Positions 1 to 7,072 of a stretch of 12,594 nucleotides of DNA are shown here, in pieces; position 1 is the first letter of the stretch, and the number at the start of each line of letters is the position of its first letter. Below the pieces are notes generated by a model that ran no database searches, was not told where the DNA came from, and saw only the letters and a program-made list of their open reading frames with translations. The translations under genes were made by a program, and so were the position numbers. Origin of the DNA: Bacteroidales bacterium (GTDB taxonomy: Bacteria > Bacteroidota > Bacteroidia > Bacteroidales > VadinHA17); assembly GCA_003520925.1 (NCBI GenBank), contig DOTV01000082.1, forward strand, positions 7,100 through 19,693, read 5' to 3'.

Positions 1-222
1 GGACATATTGGGTTCTGGAATGGCGATAACACTTATGGCCATTGGGGCGATGCGGGTACAAACTATACAGTTATTGGAATTGACGGCATAATAGGGATCG
101 AATATAATTTTGAAGAGATTCCGATTAACTTAAGCCTTGACTGGAAACCTGCATTTAACCTGACGGGTTATTCCGGATTCTGGGGCGACGGCGGAGCTTT
201 GTCTATCCGATATATTTTCTAG
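1..222 (+). CDS. Outer-membrane beta-barrel protein, C-terminal fragment
   Basis: The reading frame is open from the first base and gives 73 residues before TAG; the start lies outside the window. The peptide alternates polar and hydrophobic residues and is rich in Gly, Tyr, Trp and Asn. It has a segment resembling a transmembrane beta-hairpin (around NLSLDWKPAF) and ends in RYIF with a terminal Phe, the usual signature of the last strand recognised by the BAM machinery. This fits the small outer-membrane-protein-like barrels of Bacteroidota, but no specific family or function can be given from the fragment. It converges on the YfcC-type carrier gene and overlaps it by 4 bp. The frame is supported by the amino-acid pattern rather than by a known motif, so the family call is moderate. 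Confidence 0.6.
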   Translation, partial: GHIGFWNGDNTYGHWGDAGTNYTVIGIDGIIGIEYNFEEIPINLSLDWKPAFNLTGYSGFWGDGGALSIRYIF

Positions 223-1820
223 AAACCGTTAAGCTTCATCGTTACTGTCGGGATCAACAGCAGAAATCCTATTATTATCAGTATCAGCAGTATCGGCATT
301 ACCCACTTAAGCCATTTGACGTAAGGGATCCTTGCCATACCCAGCACTCCGATAAGAACACCAGAAGTAGGAGCGATCATATCTGTAAAACCTGCTCCGA
401 ACTGAAATGCCATTATAGTGGCCTGCCGTGTCAGACCTACAATGTCTGAGAACTCTGCCATAATAGGAATCGTAAGGGCTGCTTTTGCAGAGCCGGAGGT
501 AATTACAAGATTAAGAACCGACTGAAAAGCGTACATTATAGATATTGCCGACAATTGTCCTGAGCCTTTAAGTGCACCTGACAATGAGTTAAGCACAGTA
601 TCAATTATCTGGCCATCGGTGAGGATGGCAATTATACCTCCTGCAAACCCTACAACAAGAGAAGCAGAAACTATATCCTTTACACCTTCAACGAATAATT
701 TCGTGGTTTCTCCAGGTTTTTTCCCTGCTGCAAATCCGGTTACAAGACCCATTGCCAGGAAAAGTGCTGCTATCTCCATAATATACCATCCGTAACCCAG
801 AACACCTATAACCAGGTATATCATTGTAAAGGCCAGTATATTCAGAACAAAAAAATGGATCGATTTCCTTAGCGTTATGTAGCTTAGCAAAAAGTATAAT
901 CCGGCAGTTACAGGAAGGAGTGGGGCAGAAACTTGTGATAATCCTATTGTCAGATGTGTAACCGGATATTTCACGGCAAAAATTACAAGAACAATTCCTG
1001 TCAGAAGGGCGACTATCCATGCTGAAACCGGAGTGTGAAAGCTTATCGATTCAATGTGAGAATTCCCTTTCTGCCTCCAGTATTCATCTGCCTCAAACAT
1101 GATGCTTTTTCGGGGATTCTTTTTAATCCTCGCAGCATACCAGAGGACAAAAATTATTCCAACAGATGTTATTAGGACCCAGCATAAAGTACGGTATTCA
1201 ATTCCTGTAAAAAGCGGTACGCTTGCTAATCCCTGGGCTATCCCTACAGTGAAAGGATTGAGAATTGCCCCTGCAAAACCAATATGTGCAGCAAAATAAC
1301 AGAGAGCAATACCGACAAATGAATCATATCCCATTGAAATTGCAAGTGGTACAAAGATTACAGCAAAAGCAATAGTCTCTTCGGCCATGCCGAAAATAGC
1401 CCCGAAAAGACTGAATAACAGCATTATAAGAGTGATGATAATATTGTTTACACCAAGCAGCTTTACCATACGGAACCTTTCCATCCGCCGTGTAAAACCT
1501 AGAAATGAAAATATCCCCACATCAATAGCTTTTGTCTCGTTCATTATCCAGAATGCACCGCCGATCATCAGGATAAAAACGATTATGTGCGACATATTTA
1601 TGAACCCCTTGTAGAATGCCGAAAAGATCTGCCAGGTCTGTGGCTGGCTTTCAACATAGTGAAAGGAACCATTTACAATTACACTGCGTTCCACTCCGTT
1701 AACATCAACCATTTTCCGGTCGAACTTTCCTCCGGGTATTATCCATGTAAGGATCGCAGCAATAATTATTATGCTAAAGACAATTACAAGATTATGAGGG
1801 ATTGTAAATTTCAGACGCAT
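219..1820 (-). CDS. YfcC-family (C4-dicarboxylate/amino-acid type) inner-membrane carrier
   Basis: This 533-residue polytopic membrane protein is a normal full-length member of the YfcC / DcuC-like carrier family. What is seen: an N-terminal TM segment followed by the typical IPGGKFDR (residues 28-35), roughly 12 hydrophobic segments, and two pseudo-symmetric signature regions. The first has AEETI (146-150) and LNPFTVG (187-193). The second has TSGSAKAAL (441-449) and APTSGV (483-488); such re-entrant Ser/Thr/Gly loops form substrate sites in this ion-transporter superfamily. YfcC proteins are usually called C4-dicarboxylate or basic amino-acid carriers, but few substrates have been proven. 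Its divergent neighbour is an isoaspartyl dipeptidase, with an exported cyanophycinase just beyond. I infer that it imports aspartate, arginine or a beta-aspartyl dipeptide. The family call is firm; the substrate is a guess. Confidence 0.9.
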   Translation of the reverse strand: MRLKFTIPHNLVIVFSIIIIAAILTWIIPGGKFDRKMVDVNGVERSVIVNGSFHYVESQPQTWQIFSAFYKGFINMSHIIVFILMIGGAFWIMNETKAIDVGIFSFLGFTRRMERFRMVKLLGVNNIIITLIMLLFSLFGAIFGMAEETIAFAVIFVPLAISMGYDSFVGIALCYFAAHIGFAGAILNPFTVGIAQGLASVPLFTGIEYRTLCWVLITSVGIIFVLWYAARIKKNPRKSIMFEADEYWRQKGNSHIESISFHTPVSAWIVALLTGIVLVIFAVKYPVTHLTIGLSQVSAPLLPVTAGLYFLLSYITLRKSIHFFVLNILAFTMIYLVIGVLGYGWYIMEIAALFLAMGLVTGFAAGKKPGETTKLFVEGVKDIVSASLVVGFAGGIIAILTDGQIIDTVLNSLSGALKGSGQLSAISIMYAFQSVLNLVITSGSAKAALTIPIMAEFSDIVGLTRQATIMAFQFGAGFTDMIAPTSGVLIGVLGMARIPYVKWLKWVMPILLILIIIGFLLLIPTVTMKLNGF

Positions 1821-1873
1821 AAATTGTCATATTATATTTAAAAACAGATCTTTTACCTTTGTGAATACCTTTG

Positions 1874-1967
1874 AGTCCTTTGTGGTAAAAATGAAATACT
1901 TGAACCTTGCCGGTAGGCAGGCAGGCACAATGTCGCTCCAAGGTATCACTAAATCCCGCAAAGGACT
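1874..1967. repeat. Nested inverted repeat in the yfcC-iadA divergent region
   Basis: A 9-bp arm AGTCCTTTG (1874-1882) has its exact reverse complement CAAAGGACT at 1959-1967. Nested inside is ACCTTG (1904-1909) with CAAGGT (1939-1944), and innermost a TGCC/GGCA mini-hairpin (1908-1919) in a GGCAGGCAGGC stretch. Just upstream, TACCTTTG occurs twice (1854-1861 and 1866-1873). Both copies match the Bacteroidota -7 consensus TAnnTTTG, but no -33 TTTG is seen at proper spacing, so they may simply belong to the repeat. The layout resembles the degenerate palindromic intergenic repeats common in this phylum. It would lie in the leader of the downstream dipeptidase mRNA if transcription starts near 1875. 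The rest of 1821-2078 shows nothing recognisable. Confidence 0.5.
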
Positions 1968-2078
1968 TTTCCAACGACCTCCTGAAAGTAAAAATAATCA
2001 AATTATTATAAGAGTTTCATTTGGTACGTCAGAATGGCTAATTTTACCATTTACGTTACATACAAACAATCTAAAAAT

Positions 2079-3236
2079 ATGTTGCTGATAAAAGATGCCA
2101 CAGTTTATTCTCCGGATTTTTGCGGGAATAAGGATATTTTAACCGGGGGTGATAAAATTCTGGAAATATCCAACAAGATAAATGTACCAACCGGATTTGA
2201 TGTCGAAGTGTTTGAAGCAGAAGGATTGATCTTAATACCAGGTCTGATTGACAATCATGTTCATATTGCCGGTGCGGGTGGTGAAGGGGGACCGGCAACC
2301 CGTACTCCTGAACTGACTCTTTCCCGTATGTTTGAGGGCGGAGTCACGACTGTTGTGGGGTGTCTTGGAACCGACGGGTTTACCCGTACAGTCGAATCGG
2401 TTTTGATGAAAGCCAAGTCACTAAGGTATCAGGGAGCTTCGGCCTGGATATGGACCGGAGCTTACCAGGTTCCCTCTCCGACAATTACAGGAGATATAGG
2501 AAGAGATATTTCACTTATTGAAGAGGTGATTGGGGTCGGTGAGCTTGCGATTTCCGATCACAGAAGTTCATGCCCTTCTACCGATGAACTCATAAGGATT
2601 GCAGCCCACGCCAGGGTTGGAGCGATGCTCGGCAGGAAAGCAGGGATTGTTAATATACATATGGGAGATGCGAGAAATCCTTTCGGCCCGATTTATGAAA
2701 CTGTTAAAAAAAGCATGCTGAGATTCAACCAGTTCCTTCCAACTCACTGCAACAGGAATTATTACATTTTTGAAGACGCCAGAACCTATGGAAAGGAAGG
2801 TTATATTGATATTACAACAAGCTCATGGCCATATTTCACTGATGAAGAGGTTAAACCATCCATCGCGCTTAAACTTCTTCTCGAATCAGGAGTTCCGGTT
2901 ACTAATATCACCTTTTCATCCGATTCATGCGGATCCCTTCCGGGATTTGATGAACAGGGAAGGCTGGTAAAACTTGAAATGGGTCTGCCTTCATCAAATC
3001 TCAGAGAGCTGGCTGATGCTGTTTTAAATGAGAAATTACAGCTTGAAACTGCTGTCAGGGTACTTACATCAAACCCTGCCACAATCCTGAAGCTTCCGGG
3101 GAAAGGATTCATCTCGAAGGGAATGGATGCCGATCTGGTGTTCCTGAACAAGGGAATGGAACTTGTGAACCTTATTTCAATGGGTAAATGGGTTATAAGA
3201 GATGGCAATCTTCTGAAAAAAGGAGCCTATGAATAA
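2079..3236 (+). CDS. iadA: Isoaspartyl dipeptidase (beta-aspartyl-peptidase)
   Basis: This cytoplasmic amidohydrolase-superfamily metallopeptidase cleaves beta-Asp-Xaa dipeptides, such as those from damaged proteins or cyanophycin. The frame extends up to ATG 2034, but ATG 2079 is preferred: MLLIKDATVYSP then aligns with the E. coli IadA N-terminus, giving 385 residues (E. coli about 390) with no signal peptide. Numbered from that start, the metal-binding HVH is at 60-62, Glu69 sits in AGGEGGPATRTPE, and Tyr129 in GAYQVPS. Arg162 lies in ISDHRS, His194 in IHMGD, His223 and Arg226 in LPTHCNRN, and Asp282 in FSSDSCGS. The whole E. coli active-site set is recognisable except the carboxylated bridging Lys: VIGVKCAISDHR reads VIGVGELAISDHR here, with Glu155 in its place. 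It is divergent from the YfcC carrier and converges on the cyanophycinase gene with a 29-bp gap that has no clear terminator. Confidence 0.93.
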   Translation: MLLIKDATVYSPDFCGNKDILTGGDKILEISNKINVPTGFDVEVFEAEGLILIPGLIDNHVHIAGAGGEGGPATRTPELTLSRMFEGGVTTVVGCLGTDGFTRTVESVLMKAKSLRYQGASAWIWTGAYQVPSPTITGDIGRDISLIEEVIGVGELAISDHRSSCPSTDELIRIAAHARVGAMLGRKAGIVNIHMGDARNPFGPIYETVKKSMLRFNQFLPTHCNRNYYIFEDARTYGKEGYIDITTSSWPYFTDEEVKPSIALKLLLESGVPVTNITFSSDSCGSLPGFDEQGRLVKLEMGLPSSNLRELADAVLNEKLQLETAVRVLTSNPATILKLPGKGFISKGMDADLVFLNKGMELVNLISMGKWVIRDGNLLKKGAYE

Positions 3237-3265
3237 AACGTCCATAACGATCTGTATCTGATAAG

Positions 3266-4111
3266 TCAGTCAAGGTTAAAACTCTCTCCCGGCAGGTAAA
3301 CGTTTAATCTGAGGTTATCAGTTCCGAGCATTCCGTTCTGAACTCTCCTGACTGCACCCGGGTTTCTTATCGTAATGACCTGTCCTGCACCTGTGACTCT
3401 GACATTTTTCCTTTTGACTACAATTGCGGTTGATTCATCAATTCCAACGCACAGCTCATCAGGATTTTCAACAGAAGCAGCCACGAGTCTGTTAAGCCTC
3501 TGACGTTTAATAAAGTGCTGGTCAATAATTACATTTTCCAACAATCCGAGTCCTTGTGTTATTTCAATATTATCAGCTTCAATTGTTACGAATCCAGCAT
3601 CAGTCTCCATATGCTTTTTCTGGTTGCCTGTAATCATCTTTTTGCTCATTACTGCAGCCCCGGCGCTTGTTCCGGAAATTACTGAACCGTTTTGATAAGC
3701 CTCATGAATTGCATCCATAACAGTTGTATTCAATACAACTGACATGAATCTCGATTGATCGCCGCCGCTTATATAAATCAGCTTTGCGTTTCGCAGTGAA
3801 TCAATCTGAGGTTTCGGGGGAGTCTCTCCCTGCCTGAAATTATAGCCCTTTACCCTGGTTATACCTGCAGCCATAAAATCATACCTTGCCCAGATCAATG
3901 CACTGTCGGGTAGAGAACTCGCCATGGGCAGGACATAAATGTAACCCTCATTTCTGGTCCCCGACAGATCTACCAGTTCATTCATCATTTCAGTTGTCCT
4001 TTCACCTCCTCCAATAATAAATAGTGTACCATCTGCACTTCTATTATTTACTGTACACGAAATACAAAAAGTGCTCAGGATGACTGTTGCTAAAGGAACT
4101 ATTTTTTTCAT
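3266..4111 (-). CDS. Cyanophycinase-like S51 serine peptidase, exported
   Basis: This 281-residue protein has an N-terminal signal (hydrophobic residues 4-18) ending in CIS-C19. The site is lipobox-like with an atypical -3 residue, so the product is probably a lipoprotein or otherwise exported. The mature part is a complete peptidase-S51 domain: FIIGGGE (31-37), SGGDQSRF (115-122), the nucleophile elbow GTSAGA with Ser149, DQHF with His199 followed by a basic RLNRL stretch, and GIDESTAI with Glu226. That Ser/His/Glu set and the DQHF...R.RL...GIDE order are those of cyanophycinase (CphB) rather than of the shorter alpha-aspartyl dipeptidase PepE. CphB degrades the Asp-Arg storage polymer to beta-Asp-Arg. 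The nearby isoaspartyl dipeptidase would split that product, which supports the assignment. True cyanophycin specificity cannot be proven here; another isoaspartyl polymer or peptide is possible. Confidence 0.85.
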   Translation of the reverse strand: MKKIVPLATVILSTFCISCTVNNRSADGTLFIIGGGERTTEMMNELVDLSGTRNEGYIYVLPMASSLPDSALIWARYDFMAAGITRVKGYNFRQGETPPKPQIDSLRNAKLIYISGGDQSRFMSVVLNTTVMDAIHEAYQNGSVISGTSAGAAVMSKKMITGNQKKHMETDAGFVTIEADNIEITQGLGLLENVIIDQHFIKRQRLNRLVAASVENPDELCVGIDESTAIVVKRKNVRVTGAGQVITIRNPGAVRRVQNGMLGTDNLRLNVYLPGESFNLD

Positions 4112-4194
4112 ATATGCTTTAGGTTAGGTTTCTTATGTCCACCGTCATTGCATCCACGCAAAACCTAGGAAGCAATCCTATTCAACCCACCCCT

Positions 4195-4287
4195 ATCCCC
4201 TCCACCACAAATCTCCCCTAGAGTCTGGCTCCTCCCTGAAATTAGCCACCGGCTAATTTCTCAACGGTCGGCCCCCCGGGAGGGGAT
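4195..4287. repeat. Long palindromic intergenic element with a perfect inner hairpin
   Basis: The outer arms are ATCCCCTCC (4195-4203) and its exact complement GGAGGGGAT (4279-4287). Within them lies a perfect hairpin: GAAATTAGCC (4238-4247), loop ACC, GGCTAATTTC (4251-4260). The hairpin lacks a following T-run, so it is not a classical intrinsic terminator. The C-rich CCCACCCCTATCCCCTCC start and CCCGGGAGGGGAT end resemble dispersed non-coding palindromes found between genes in Bacteroidota. It lies upstream of both the cyanophycinase gene (-) and the GH172 operon (+). The remainder of 4112-4458 holds the heptamer repeat (4294-4331) and an AT-rich leader, with no ORF. Confidence 0.6.
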
Positions 4288-4293
4288 CCAAAA

Positions 4294-4331
4294 CTTCGGT
4301 CTTCGGTCTTCGGTCTTCGGTCTTCGGTCTT
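4294..4331 (+). repeat. Heptamer tandem repeat (CTTCGGT)5
   Basis: Five exact copies of CTTCGGT run head to tail at 4294-4328, followed by a partial CTT. The array ends 127 bp before the GH172 gene start. Exact short repeats of this kind can change copy number by slippage. Because it lies outside coding sequence, any effect would be on promoter spacing or leader structure, which is inference. No factor-binding site is recognised in it. Confidence 0.9.
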
Positions 4332-4458
4332 ATTAAAACAAGTCTAAAGATATCCCGATTTTTTATCCTTTGAGTAATTATAATTTATTAATTTTAACCA
4401 GATCATCAGTCAATAACCTGAAACTATCTTATAATCAATAACCAATAAACCGGCAAAT

Positions 4459-5646
4459 ATGAAAAAAAATCTTGTTCTTTTATTAGTTTTTGCTTTTATA
4501 CCTTTTCTTCTGTTTTCCCAGAAAGGCTTCAATGGTCTTGAAATGAATATGGGAAATCTATATCGTCTTTCCGATGCAAAAACCCGGTCGATAAGTCCCG
4601 AAAATTTCACTGGTGAAAAGGGCAAAGCTGGTATGGCACGGCTTGAAGACAAGGATAAACCCAATGTAGCTAACGCTGCAAATGCCGCCCGCGACCTGGG
4701 TCAGGGCTGGAAGGTTAACCCCTATGTGAGGATCAAACCCGGAGAAACATTTACAATGGCATTAATCGATGGTCCCGGTGCTATACAGCATATCTGGATG
4801 ACACCTGCAGGCAAATGGCGTTATTCGATCCTCCGAATCTACTGGGATGATGAAACAGAACCCTCAGTTGAATGTCCTGTCGGGGATTTTTTCGGTATGG
4901 GATGGGGGCAATATGCTCCTCTCGTATCATCGGCAATATGTGTAAATCCGGGAAGCGCATTTAACAGCTATTGGGTGATGCCGTTCAGGAAAAAATGCAG
5001 GATGACGATGGAAAATGTAGGTGATCAGGACGTTATGACATTGTATTACCAGATTGATTATACCCTGACCGATGTACCCGATGATGCAGCATACTTTCAT
5101 GCCCAGTACAGAAGGTTAAACCCTAACCTGACTTCTGACTACACAATTGTTGACGGAATAAAGGGCAAAGGCCAGTATGTTGGGGTTTATATGGCCGTGG
5201 GTGTCAATAATAACGGCTGGTGGGGTGAAGGTGAAATTAAATTCTTTATCGACGGGGATACAAAATTCCCGACTATTTGTGGCACAGGAACTGAAGACTA
5301 TTTCTGTGGATCCTATGATTTTGACACACGTAAGAAGAATGCTGCAGGCGTAGAAGAAGTTAATTATACCGAATTTTGCACTCCTTATTCAGGGTTGCAT
5401 CAGGTAATAAGGGGTGACGGACATTATAATGTAATGCAGCGTTTTGGCCTCTATCGCTGGCATATAATGGATCCTGTCAGATTTGATAAGGATCTGAAAA
5501 TTACTATTCAGGATCTCGGCTGGAGGCAGGGTGGAAGGTATCTGGCCCAGAAATCAGATATCGCATCGGTTTGCTACTGGTACCAGGCCGATCCTCATTC
5601 AAAATTCCCAAAAATGCCGGCATGGCAGGAATTGGAGGTATATTAA
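4459..5646 (+). CDS. GH172 / DUF2961 glycoside hydrolase, exported
   Basis: This 395-residue protein has a Sec signal peptide (MKKN plus a hydrophobic core to about residue 20, cleavage near FS-Q). The mature part is a single DUF2961 domain. Seen: the N-terminal SPENFTGEKGKAGMA region (46-60), GPGAIQHIWMT (105-115), the family hallmark WWGEGEIKFFIDGD (254-267), and GTGTEDYF (275-282). Glu259 and Glu279 are the likely catalytic pair by position. DUF2961 proteins are classed as GH172; characterised members act on difructose anhydrides or D-arabinofuranosides and form oligomers of jelly-roll subunits. The substrate here is unknown. It is the first gene of a four-gene exported operon. The start at 4459 is fixed by the signal peptide; the AT-rich leader has TATCCTTTG at 4364-4372, one base longer than the Bacteroidota -7 consensus. 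Confidence 0.88.
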   Translation: MKKNLVLLLVFAFIPFLLFSQKGFNGLEMNMGNLYRLSDAKTRSISPENFTGEKGKAGMARLEDKDKPNVANAANAARDLGQGWKVNPYVRIKPGETFTMALIDGPGAIQHIWMTPAGKWRYSILRIYWDDETEPSVECPVGDFFGMGWGQYAPLVSSAICVNPGSAFNSYWVMPFRKKCRMTMENVGDQDVMTLYYQIDYTLTDVPDDAAYFHAQYRRLNPNLTSDYTIVDGIKGKGQYVGVYMAVGVNNNGWWGEGEIKFFIDGDTKFPTICGTGTEDYFCGSYDFDTRKKNAAGVEEVNYTEFCTPYSGLHQVIRGDGHYNVMQRFGLYRWHIMDPVRFDKDLKITIQDLGWRQGGRYLAQKSDIASVCYWYQADPHSKFPKMPAWQELEVY

Positions 5647-5730
5647 GAAGAATAAGAAATAGAAGGAAGTAAGAAATAAATGGAAATAAGAAATAAGATT
5701 ATGGAAAAAATATACAAAGAAGAAAAAATC

Positions 5731-7071
5731 ATGAAGGTCGGAATTGACCGTCGCAGTTTCATTTCAAAAACATCTTTTGCAGCATTGGGAACCATCGGAA
5801 CGGCAGGCCTGATATCATCATGCAGCAGGGGGGCAGGAAAAAATCTGAAGCTTCCCGTCCTTCTGACCCAGGCTCCCGACGGTAAACCTTTAAAAGCCGG
5901 ACTGATCGGTTGTGGAGGCAGGGGAACAGGAGCAGCGGTAAATTTTCTGGATGCGGGCCCGAATCTACAGATTACGGCACTGGGGGATGTCTTTAAGGAT
6001 AAGCTCGATCAGTGCCGGGAACAGCTTAAGGTCCAGAAAAATGTTGAAATTCCCGATGAAAAGTGTTTCCTTGGATTCGACAGCTATGAGAAAGTGATTG
6101 ATTCAGGGGTTGATGTGGTTCTCTTATGCACACCACCTGTATTCCGTCCCTATCACGTTGAGGCTGCAGTAAATGCCGGAAAGCATATCTTTATGGAAAA
6201 GCCTATAGCCGTCGATCCCGTGGGAGCAAGAAAGGTAATGGTAGCAGCAAAAAGAGCTGAAGAAAAGGGGCTATGCATGATAAGCGGGACAATAAGACGG
6301 GTCCAGAAGGATTTTATGGAAACCTGGCGAAGGGTTGCAAATGGTGAAATCGGAGAGATTGTCAGCGCCCATATAACAAGAAACGGCGGCTCTCTCTGGG
6401 TAATCCAGAGGCAGCCAGGCTGGACGGATATGGAATATATGCTGCGCAACTGGGCAAACTTCTGCTGGGTATCAGGCGACCATATTGTAGAACAATTCAT
6501 CCACGAAATAGATGTGATGAACTGGTATATAGGCAAGAACCCAGTTAAAGCAATTGGCTGGGGTGGTCGTCAGAGAAGGGTTACCGGTGATCAGTATGAC
6601 TTTTTCAGTATTGAATATGTTTATGATAACGGCATGCACACTCATTGTGCAGCCCGTCAGATATCCGGATGCAGCAATTTAACCGAGCAGTTTATTGTTG
6701 GGACTAAAGGATTTGCAAATGCTAAAGGAACCCTTTATAACCTTAAGGGAGAAGAGATCTGGAAATATCCTTATCCCGAAGAAGGATCAACTGATGAGAC
6801 ATGGAAAGTAACCGATCCTTATGTTCAGGAACATATTAACCTGGTAACGGCTATTCGGACCGGAAATACAGTCAGTGATGCCGTCGCACAAATAAATTCA
6901 ACCCTGATAACAATTATGGGACGAATGTCGGCCTATACCGGCAAGGATGTCACCTGGGATGAAGTAATGAATTCAGATATGTCGCTGGGACCCAAAGTCT
7001 TTGAATTCGGCCCTGTCCCGGGCATACCCGAAGTACCTCCGGTAATTGGTGCAGAACCTAAATTATCATGA
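5731..7071 (+). CDS. Tat-exported Gfo/Idh/MocA-family sugar oxidoreductase
   Basis: The frame opens at 5680, but ATG 5731 is preferred because it places a twin-arginine signal at the N-terminus (DRRSFI, Arg7-Arg8), giving 446 residues. A hydrophobic stretch then ends in LISSC (Cys31), a possible lipobox. The mature enzyme has a Rossmann fold with LIGCGGRGTG (58-67), the family's MEKP motif (155-158, Lys157 expected at the active site) and HEIDVMNWYIG (258-268). The family oxidises or reduces sugars with NAD(P). Exported members such as glucose-fructose oxidoreductase keep the nucleotide bound, and Tat export suits a protein folded with its cofactor. It starts 84 bp after the GH172 gene and is followed 1 bp later by the TIM-barrel gene. 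I infer oxidation of a glycoside or free sugar in the periplasm. The substrate is unknown. Confidence 0.87.
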   Translation: MKVGIDRRSFISKTSFAALGTIGTAGLISSCSRGAGKNLKLPVLLTQAPDGKPLKAGLIGCGGRGTGAAVNFLDAGPNLQITALGDVFKDKLDQCREQLKVQKNVEIPDEKCFLGFDSYEKVIDSGVDVVLLCTPPVFRPYHVEAAVNAGKHIFMEKPIAVDPVGARKVMVAAKRAEEKGLCMISGTIRRVQKDFMETWRRVANGEIGEIVSAHITRNGGSLWVIQRQPGWTDMEYMLRNWANFCWVSGDHIVEQFIHEIDVMNWYIGKNPVKAIGWGGRQRRVTGDQYDFFSIEYVYDNGMHTHCAARQISGCSNLTEQFIVGTKGFANAKGTLYNLKGEEIWKYPYPEEGSTDETWKVTDPYVQEHINLVTAIRTGNTVSDAVAQINSTLITIMGRMSAYTGKDVTWDEVMNSDMSLGPKVFEFGPVPGIPEVPPVIGAEPKLS

Positions 7072-7072
7072 C

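Noticed and set aside
1854..1873. Two TACCTTTG boxes as a firm promoter call
   Set aside because: They match the -7 core but have no -33 TTTG at a suitable distance and lie in a repeat-like context, so they are noted only as a possibility.
2034..2078. In-frame upstream extension of the isoaspartyl dipeptidase from ATG 2034
   Set aside because: The extra 15 residues have no counterpart in E. coli IadA, whereas the protein from ATG 2079 aligns from its first residues.
4238..4260. Intrinsic terminator at the perfect hairpin
   Set aside because: No T-run follows on either strand, and it lies between divergent genes where no gene ends.
4112..4458. Small RNA or riboswitch in the 347-bp intergenic region
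   Set aside because: Only repeat-type hairpins are visible; no known riboswitch core or promoter-terminator pair could be recognised.
5680..5730. Upstream start of the oxidoreductase at ATG 5680
   Set aside because: The added residues are low-complexity and lie in a purine-rich repeat; ATG 5731 puts the twin-arginine motif at the expected distance from the N-terminus.
7046..7072. Upstream start of the TIM-barrel gene at ATG 7046
   Set aside because: It would overlap the oxidoreductase gene by 26 bp and shift the Tat motif away from the N-terminus; ATG 7073 directly follows the previous stop.
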